A stretch of DNA of 8,809 nucleotides from assembly GCA_003173915.1 (NCBI GenBank), contig PPGL01000088.1, positions 1 through 8,809 on the forward strand, given 5' to 3'. The notes under the pieces are model-generated. The model saw only the letters and a program-made list of their open reading frames with translations. It had not been told where the DNA came from and made no database searches. This document shows, piece by piece, positions 4,823-8,809 of this stretch; positions within the stretch are counted from its first letter, which is position 1, and each line of letters opens with the position of its first letter. The DNA is from Candidatus Levyibacteriota bacterium. Lineage in GTDB: Bacteria > Patescibacteria > Microgenomatia > Levybacterales > UBA12049. The position numbers and the translations under genes are program-made.

Positions 4823-6319
4823 ATGAATAAAAAAATTGAATACAAAACAAATGTAATGGATATATCTAAGAGTTTAGAACAAGTCGCTGAATCTATTAAA
4901 ACAGGCACAGCGAATGGACATACTTATGTAGTCATTACAAGCAATTTTGAAGTTAAAACTAGTCTTGATAAGAATAAGGGTGCCTCGCTTTACGAGATTA
5001 CCAATCTCGTTAAAGATATTTTAAGTAGAAGGGAAGTTGATTTTCAGACAAAGCAAAGTGTTTTATCTCATTATAATATCATTAGGAAAAGTTTTAAAAA
5101 GAAAGAATTAACAGGGCTTCGTTGGTTTCTTGGCCCTATCAAACAATATCGGTTAGCCAAAGCTAAACAACTCATTAATGAAAATGTTCAAACATTTAAT
5201 CAGGATACACAAGTAAGCAAAGGGTTATCGTTATCTAAAGGAGCCAAACGCTTAGGAAAATATGACCAAGCAGGCAATTTTATTGAAGGAACAGTAAGCT
5301 TTCCTGATGGAACAAAATGGAAAGGAACATTCAAGAATGGCAAATTAAACGGCCAGGGAATGATAAAAGATGCTAAGGGCAAGATCATGAAAGGAAAATT
5401 CCAAAGCGGTAAATTAACAAAAGGTAAAATTACATATCCTGATGGAACGATCAAAAAAGGAACATTTACAAATGATCTATTAAATGGCTCCGGAAACATT
5501 AAAAATCACGAAGGAACGACGATTCAGGAGGGCATTTTCTCAGCTGATGAATTAACTGATGGAAAAATGATAGATTCTGATGGAAGGGTAAAAGAGGGAC
5601 ACTTTACTCATGGCCAGCTCAATGGTGACGGCAAGATTTTAAACCCTGATAAAACGAGAGTTGAAGGCCAATTTCAAAATGGCCTATTACATGGTCAAGG
5701 AGAGATCATTAGCTCAAAAGGCATCCTATTGGCACAAGGAGAATTTAAAAATGGTACTTTGATCACAGGCTACGACACAAAGATACGAGAAGAGAAGAAA
5801 GGGATATTTAAAATAGAACAAGGGTTATTTCAAAATGATCGTTTAATGGAAGGCAAAATAACTTACCAGGATGGAAAAATTGAAGAAGGAATATTCCATC
5901 AGAATGGCCATTTAATTCAAGGCAAGAGAATGGATCGGAAGAATCAAATCCGAGAAGAAGGGCATTTTAAAAATGGAAAATTACACGGGCAAGGAATGCG
6001 AATAGATGAGAAATCCTTGACGGTATGGGTAGGCGAATTTCACAATGGTCAACCACCTGATATCTTGGGAAAAAGAGAATCAAAAACACTTGAAGATGGA
6101 ACAATGTTATGTGGATTTTTTGTAAACATATCAAACGAAGTATTCTATGGTGAAAAGACTCTTCCCAATGGAAAAATCCAAATAGGAAAATTCCAAAAAA
6201 ATCAAGCTGGCCAATGGGAACTTGAGAGTGGACTAGGAATTGAGCTTCCCTACTTTAATCTTGAGTCTCTAACAAAAAGGCAAAGGAATTATCCATTGGA
6301 GAGAGAAGAAAGAAGTTAA
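4823..6319 (+). CDS. MORN-repeat protein 2 (498 residues)
   Basis: The ATG at 4823 follows the stop of MORN gene 1 by 9 bp, so the two are almost certainly one operon. Residues about 18-24 read L-E-Q-V-A-E-S and 32-39 G-H-T-Y-V-V-I-T. A helical stretch contains L-T-G-L-R-W-F-L (96-103), which recurs exactly in MORN protein 3. From residue 143 there are about 12 MORN-like units of 22-24 residues, many with the form K-G-T-F-x-N-x-x-L-N-G-x-G. A shared cap (F-Y-G-E-K-T-L-P-N-G-K-I-Q-I-G, ending at about 456) and a polar tail follow. No signal peptide or membrane helix is visible. The frame stays open for 67 more codons beyond its TAA and contains a further MORN-like unit, so this copy may have been shortened by a recent nonsense change. 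Export or host-directed action is possible but not shown by the sequence. Confidence 0.93.
   Translation: MNKKIEYKTNVMDISKSLEQVAESIKTGTANGHTYVVITSNFEVKTSLDKNKGASLYEITNLVKDILSRREVDFQTKQSVLSHYNIIRKSFKKKELTGLRWFLGPIKQYRLAKAKQLINENVQTFNQDTQVSKGLSLSKGAKRLGKYDQAGNFIEGTVSFPDGTKWKGTFKNGKLNGQGMIKDAKGKIMKGKFQSGKLTKGKITYPDGTIKKGTFTNDLLNGSGNIKNHEGTTIQEGIFSADELTDGKMIDSDGRVKEGHFTHGQLNGDGKILNPDKTRVEGQFQNGLLHGQGEIISSKGILLAQGEFKNGTLITGYDTKIREEKKGIFKIEQGLFQNDRLMEGKITYQDGKIEEGIFHQNGHLIQGKRMDRKNQIREEGHFKNGKLHGQGMRIDEKSLTVWVGEFHNGQPPDILGKRESKTLEDGTMLCGFFVNISNEVFYGEKTLPNGKIQIGKFQKNQAGQWELESGLGIELPYFNLESLTKRQRNYPLEREERS
5753..5795 (+). repeat. 43-base block identical to 7886-7928 in MORN gene 3
   Basis: This block codes for G-T-L-I-T-G-Y-D-T-K-I-R-E-E and is identical base for base, synonymous sites included, to the block in the third gene. 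Surrounding DNA is also close. It indicates recent duplication or gene conversion between the paralogues. Confidence 0.85.
6143..6187 (+). repeat. 45-base block nearly identical to 8288-8332 in MORN gene 3
   Basis: The C-terminal cap DNA (F-Y-G-E-K-T-L-P-N-G-K-I-Q-I-G) differs at one base between genes two and three. Together with the 43-base block it marks a second tract of very recent common origin. Confidence 0.8.
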
Positions 6320-6523
6320 TGTTTTCCCCATACTATCGTAGAAAATTCCTATTCAGAACTATCTACAAAACTATCTACAAAGCGTCAACTGTCTGTCCCA
6401 AATAAAGAACCAATTGTACGCTCTCAAGGAAAGATGGTACGTCCTGATCAAACGATCGAAGAAAGAAATTTCGAAAATGACATTTTAGTTAAAGAACTGG
6501 TGTCTTTTTTTAATTTTTATTAA
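6320..6523 (+). pseudogene. Decayed in-frame 3' extension of MORN gene 2 carrying a MORN-like unit
   Basis: Directly after the TAA at 6317-6319 the same frame runs open for 67 codons to a second TAA at 6521-6523. Codons about 37-62 read G-K-M-V-R-P-D-Q-T-I-E-E-R-N-F-E-N-D-I-L-V-K-E, which aligns with a MORN unit (G-K-x-x-x-P-D-G-T-I-E-E-G-x-F-x-N-D-x-L-x-K-G) with the key glycines lost. At this AT content a stop would be expected about every 14 codons, so the open frame is probably ancestral coding sequence. It could be the lost tail of MORN protein 2 or the 3' remnant of another family member. An internal ATG at 6434 has no good ribosome binding site. Expression by stop readthrough cannot be excluded. 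Confidence 0.6.
6357..6380 (+). repeat. Two exact tandem copies of a 12-base unit
   Basis: AACTATCTACAA is repeated at 6357-6368 and 6369-6380 inside the decayed tail, coding L-S-T-K twice in the tail's frame. A 12-base slippage unit also occurs in MORN gene 1. Confidence 0.8.
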
Positions 6524-6732
6524 ACTAAAATATAACATTATTTGTTTTTATAAAATTATCATTTTAACATCTATTTATAATTTCAATTGCGAGTGATTTA
6601 ATTTTTTTAAATAAAAAAATTAAAATAATTCTAATTACAGCATTTTAAGTATTCAAAAATTAATTTTAATATTTTATAATTTAAATAAAGATGTTTTTTT
6701 AAATTATTAATTATATCTAAAAAATTAATAAT
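6524..6732 (+). promoter_or_regulatory. Second A/T-dominated spacer, upstream of MORN gene 3
   Basis: About 210 bases made almost only of A and T lie between the decayed tail and the third MORN gene. An exact TATAAT lies at 6675-6680 with a poor -35 candidate (TTCAAA, 6652-6657). A pure A/T inverted repeat (TAATTTTTTT at 6599-6608, AAAAAAATTA at 6613-6622) is present but has no G-C pairs, so it is not a convincing terminator. No gene is visible. The spacer suggests MORN gene 3 has its own promoter. Confidence 0.35.
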
Positions 6733-6736
6733 AGGA
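6733..6736 (+). promoter_or_regulatory. Ribosome binding site of MORN gene 3
   Basis: AGGA lies six bases before the ATG at 6743. All three MORN genes have an AGGA-type site followed closely by an ATT-ATG or similar start context. Confidence 0.55.
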
Positions 6737-6742
6737 AATATT

Positions 6743-8809
6743 ATGAATGAGGGTATTAAAATAACAACTCGCATGAGTGATAATATTATAGCTCAAAAAT
6801 TAGAACAAGTGGCTAAATCTATTGAAGAACAAAAAAAAGGCAGAGCAAATGGACATGATTATGTAGTGATTACGAACAAATTTGACGTTAGCACTGCTTC
6901 TTCTACGGAAAAGGAAAGGGCTGCCTCTTTTGAGGAAATCACTCATCTCGTTAAAAATATTTTAGAAGAAGGAAATCTTGATGCAAATACACAGGCTCGT
7001 ATTTTAACTAGTTATAATATAATCAGAAAAAGTTTTAAAGAGAAAGAATTGACAGGGCTCCGTTGGTTTCTTACTCCTATCAAGCAATTTCAGTTGGCTG
7101 AAGCCAAGCAACTTATTAATGAAAATTTCGACGTAAATAAATTTGGAATCAAATGGTTAGGAAAATGGGAAAAAAACATTATTAAAGGAAACACTTTTAA
7201 AGGAATGGTTCATTACCCTGATGGAAGAAAATACAAAGGAGAATTCCAATTCGACGAGAAAGCACAATTAAATGGCACAGGCATGATGAAAAATGCTGCT
7301 GGTATTATTAGCAGCGAAGGAACATTCCAAAGCGGTAAATTAGTAGATGGTAAAATTAAATATCTTAATGGAACGACCAAAGAAGGAACATTTGAAAACA
7401 ACCAATTAAATGGCAAGGGAACGATAACAGATGCTGATGGCACTATTACCAAAGGAACATTTAAAAATGACCAATTAAATGGTCGAGGAGTGATCACCAG
7501 TCGAACAGGCACTATATTGGCAAAAGGGAAATTTTGGAATAATATTCTGATGACAGGCGAAGGCACAAAGATACGAGAAGAAAATACAGAGAAAGGACAA
7601 TTTAAAGATAACTTTTTAATTGGAGGTCAAAAAATTTACCGTGATGGAAGAATCGAAGAAGGAACATTTACAAATAACAAACTTAAATTTGGAGAAAGTA
7701 GAGATCCTTCTGGGTTGGTAAGACAAGGAACCTTTACTAATGGCCAACTCAATGGCGATCACGGCAAGATTATAAGCCCTAATGGAATGAGACTTGAAGG
7801 CCAATTTAAAAATGACCAATTACATGGTCAAGGAAAGATCATCAGTTCAAAAGGCATCCTAGTGGCACAAGGAGAATTTCAAGAGGGTACTTTGATCACA
7901 GGCTACGACACAAAGATACGAGAAGAGAGTAAAGGGATATTTAAAATAGAGAAAGGGTTATTTAAAGATGAGCATTTAATCGAAGGTCAAAAAATTTACC
8001 TTGATAGAATCGAAGAAGGAACATTCGACAAGAATGGCGATTTAATTAAAGGCAAGAGAATTTACCAGAATGGAACCAAAGAAGAGGGAAATTTTGAAAA
8101 TGGAAAATTACATGGACAAGGAATGAGGATAAGCGAGAATTCCTTGGTGACAGGTACATTTAAAGAAGGTGCCATACAAAATGCTCCTATTTCTACTCAT
8201 CAAATGGATCAAATAAAGGAAACAAAGCTCGAAGATGGAACAATTTTATATGGAGTTTTTGAAACAAGCACATCACAGGGCGAATTATTCTATGGTGAAA
8301 AGACCCTTCCCAATGGAAAAATCCAAATAGGAACATTCAAAAAGGAAAATGACCAATGGAAACTTGTGAGTGAGCAAGGAACTGAGCTCCCCTACTTTAA
8401 TCTTGAGCCTTTAACAGAAGACAAAGGAATTGTACAGGAGCATGTTAAACTTAAAGGAATTGAAACTAAAAAAACGACTCTCACAAAAGGAAAGAAAACA
8501 ATTGAAGTTCTCGATCAATTTACACGCGATATGAAGGGAGCCTATTATTACTTAAATGATAATCAAATATTGGCATTGCCAGATAAACAAGGTACAAATT
8601 TTACGGATGATATAATATTTGATTTTTGTCAAACATTAGAAACTCAATTTAGCAAGCAGGGATTGGAAAATCTCTCACATCTACTTATACCAACTATGCT
8701 CTCAGACTTAAATCTAAACACTCAAGAAAGAGTCCAACAACAGCTGGACCCTGAAATGAAAGATCAAAAGATAGAAACTCGCAACATAAAGACTCGTTAT
8801 CGTATAAAT
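6743..8809 (+). CDS. MORN-repeat protein 3, partial (at least 689 residues, open at the right edge)
   Basis: I translated this frame from the ATG at 6743 through the last base; it has no stop, so the gene continues beyond the window. Motifs in order: L-E-Q-V-A-K-S (20-26), G-H-D-Y-V-V-I-T (37-44), L-T-G-L-R-W-F-L (103-110), then from residue 138 about 15 MORN-like units, and the shared cap F-Y-G-E-K-T-L-P-N-G ending near 535. After E-L-P-Y-F-N-L-E-P-L (548-557) comes a non-repetitive region of at least 130 residues absent from both siblings. It includes L-D-Q-F-T-R-D-M-K-G-A-Y-Y-Y, then D-I-I-F-D-F-C-Q-T-L-E-T-Q-F, and looks alpha-helical. I do not recognise that domain. Repeat units 10-14 are very close in DNA to those of MORN gene 2. 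No signal peptide is visible. Its role is unknown; scaffold or effector function is speculation. Confidence 0.92.
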   Translation, partial: MNEGIKITTRMSDNIIAQKLEQVAKSIEEQKKGRANGHDYVVITNKFDVSTASSTEKERAASFEEITHLVKNILEEGNLDANTQARILTSYNIIRKSFKEKELTGLRWFLTPIKQFQLAEAKQLINENFDVNKFGIKWLGKWEKNIIKGNTFKGMVHYPDGRKYKGEFQFDEKAQLNGTGMMKNAAGIISSEGTFQSGKLVDGKIKYLNGTTKEGTFENNQLNGKGTITDADGTITKGTFKNDQLNGRGVITSRTGTILAKGKFWNNILMTGEGTKIREENTEKGQFKDNFLIGGQKIYRDGRIEEGTFTNNKLKFGESRDPSGLVRQGTFTNGQLNGDHGKIISPNGMRLEGQFKNDQLHGQGKIISSKGILVAQGEFQEGTLITGYDTKIREESKGIFKIEKGLFKDEHLIEGQKIYLDRIEEGTFDKNGDLIKGKRIYQNGTKEEGNFENGKLHGQGMRISENSLVTGTFKEGAIQNAPISTHQMDQIKETKLEDGTILYGVFETSTSQGELFYGEKTLPNGKIQIGTFKKENDQWKLVSEQGTELPYFNLEPLTEDKGIVQEHVKLKGIETKKTTLTKGKKTIEVLDQFTRDMKGAYYYLNDNQILALPDKQGTNFTDDIIFDFCQTLETQFSKQGLENLSHLLIPTMLSDLNLNTQERVQQQLDPEMKDQKIETRNIKTRYRIN
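7886..7928 (+). repeat. 43-base block identical to 5753-5795 in MORN gene 2
   Basis: This is the partner copy of the identical block in the second MORN gene. Both flanks resume mismatches within one base on each side, which sharply bounds the identical tract. Confidence 0.85.

Noticed and set aside
5200..5499. Minus-strand frames with periodic proline, phenylalanine and valine, also at 7213-7566 and 4272-4593
   Set aside because: Their regular repeats are the mirror image of the MORN repeats on the plus strand, so they look like genes only because the sense sequence is periodic.
6319..6405. 28-codon frame starting at the ATG that overlaps the stop of MORN gene 2
   Set aside because: It is very short, has no ribosome binding site and is out of frame with the MORN-like remnant that better explains this DNA.
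6599..6622. Pure A/T inverted repeat considered as an intrinsic terminator for the MORN gene 1-2 operon
   Set aside because: The stem has no G-C pairs and perfect A/T palindromes arise easily in this composition.
1..8809. tRNA, rRNA, insertion sequence or phage integration signatures
   Set aside because: I saw no cloverleaf-like segment, transposase motif or integrase in either strand; the only mobile-like structure is the palindrome at 140-261, which lacks supporting evidence.

Overview
The window is AT-rich (roughly one third G+C) and consists mostly of two divergently oriented clusters of paralogous genes with no recognisable housekeeping gene. Low G+C, eukaryote-flavoured repeat proteins in tandem, and neighbouring families of moderately hydrophobic orphan proteins fit an obligate intracellular bacterium. 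An amoeba-associated chlamydia (Parachlamydiaceae) is my best guess. This is inference from style and composition; no marker gene in the window proves it.

Layout: (1) bases 3-119 hold the last 38 codons of a plus-strand gene that enters from the left; its end vaguely resembles a Fis-type helix-turn-helix. (2) Bases 120-298 hold a very long imperfect inverted repeat (140-261) between convergent genes, probably a terminator for the minus-strand genes. (3) Bases 299-3388 carry three minus-strand genes of 277, 355 and 318 residues. They are divergent paralogues sharing several motifs and hydrophobic C-terminal halves. The 355-residue gene should start at the ATG at 2251, because the Shine-Dalgarno sequence lies inside the longer TTG-started frame. 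(4) Bases 3389-3634 are an almost pure A/T divergent promoter region. (5) Bases 3635-8809 carry three plus-strand MORN-repeat genes. The first two are only 9 bp apart and look like one operon. The third starts at 6743 and is still open at the right edge after 689 codons. Between the second and third lie a decayed, in-frame MORN tail (6320-6523) and a second A/T-only spacer.

The three MORN proteins share an N-terminal module (G-H-x-Y-V-V-I-T, then a helical region with L-T-G-L-R-W-F-L in two of them), a run of about 22-23-residue MORN units, and a common C-terminal cap. They differ mainly in repeat number (about 7, 12 and 15). Near-identical DNA blocks between genes two and three, and fresh tandem duplications inside gene one, show a family that is actively expanding and recombining. 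The third member adds a non-MORN C-terminal domain of at least 130 residues.

No function can be proved for any gene here. The best leads are the MORN family as a rapidly evolving interaction scaffold, possibly host-directed, and the minus-strand trio, whose arrangement of amphipathic and hydrophobic helices loosely recalls the peroxisomal membrane protein PEX11. Both are hypotheses with stated tests.
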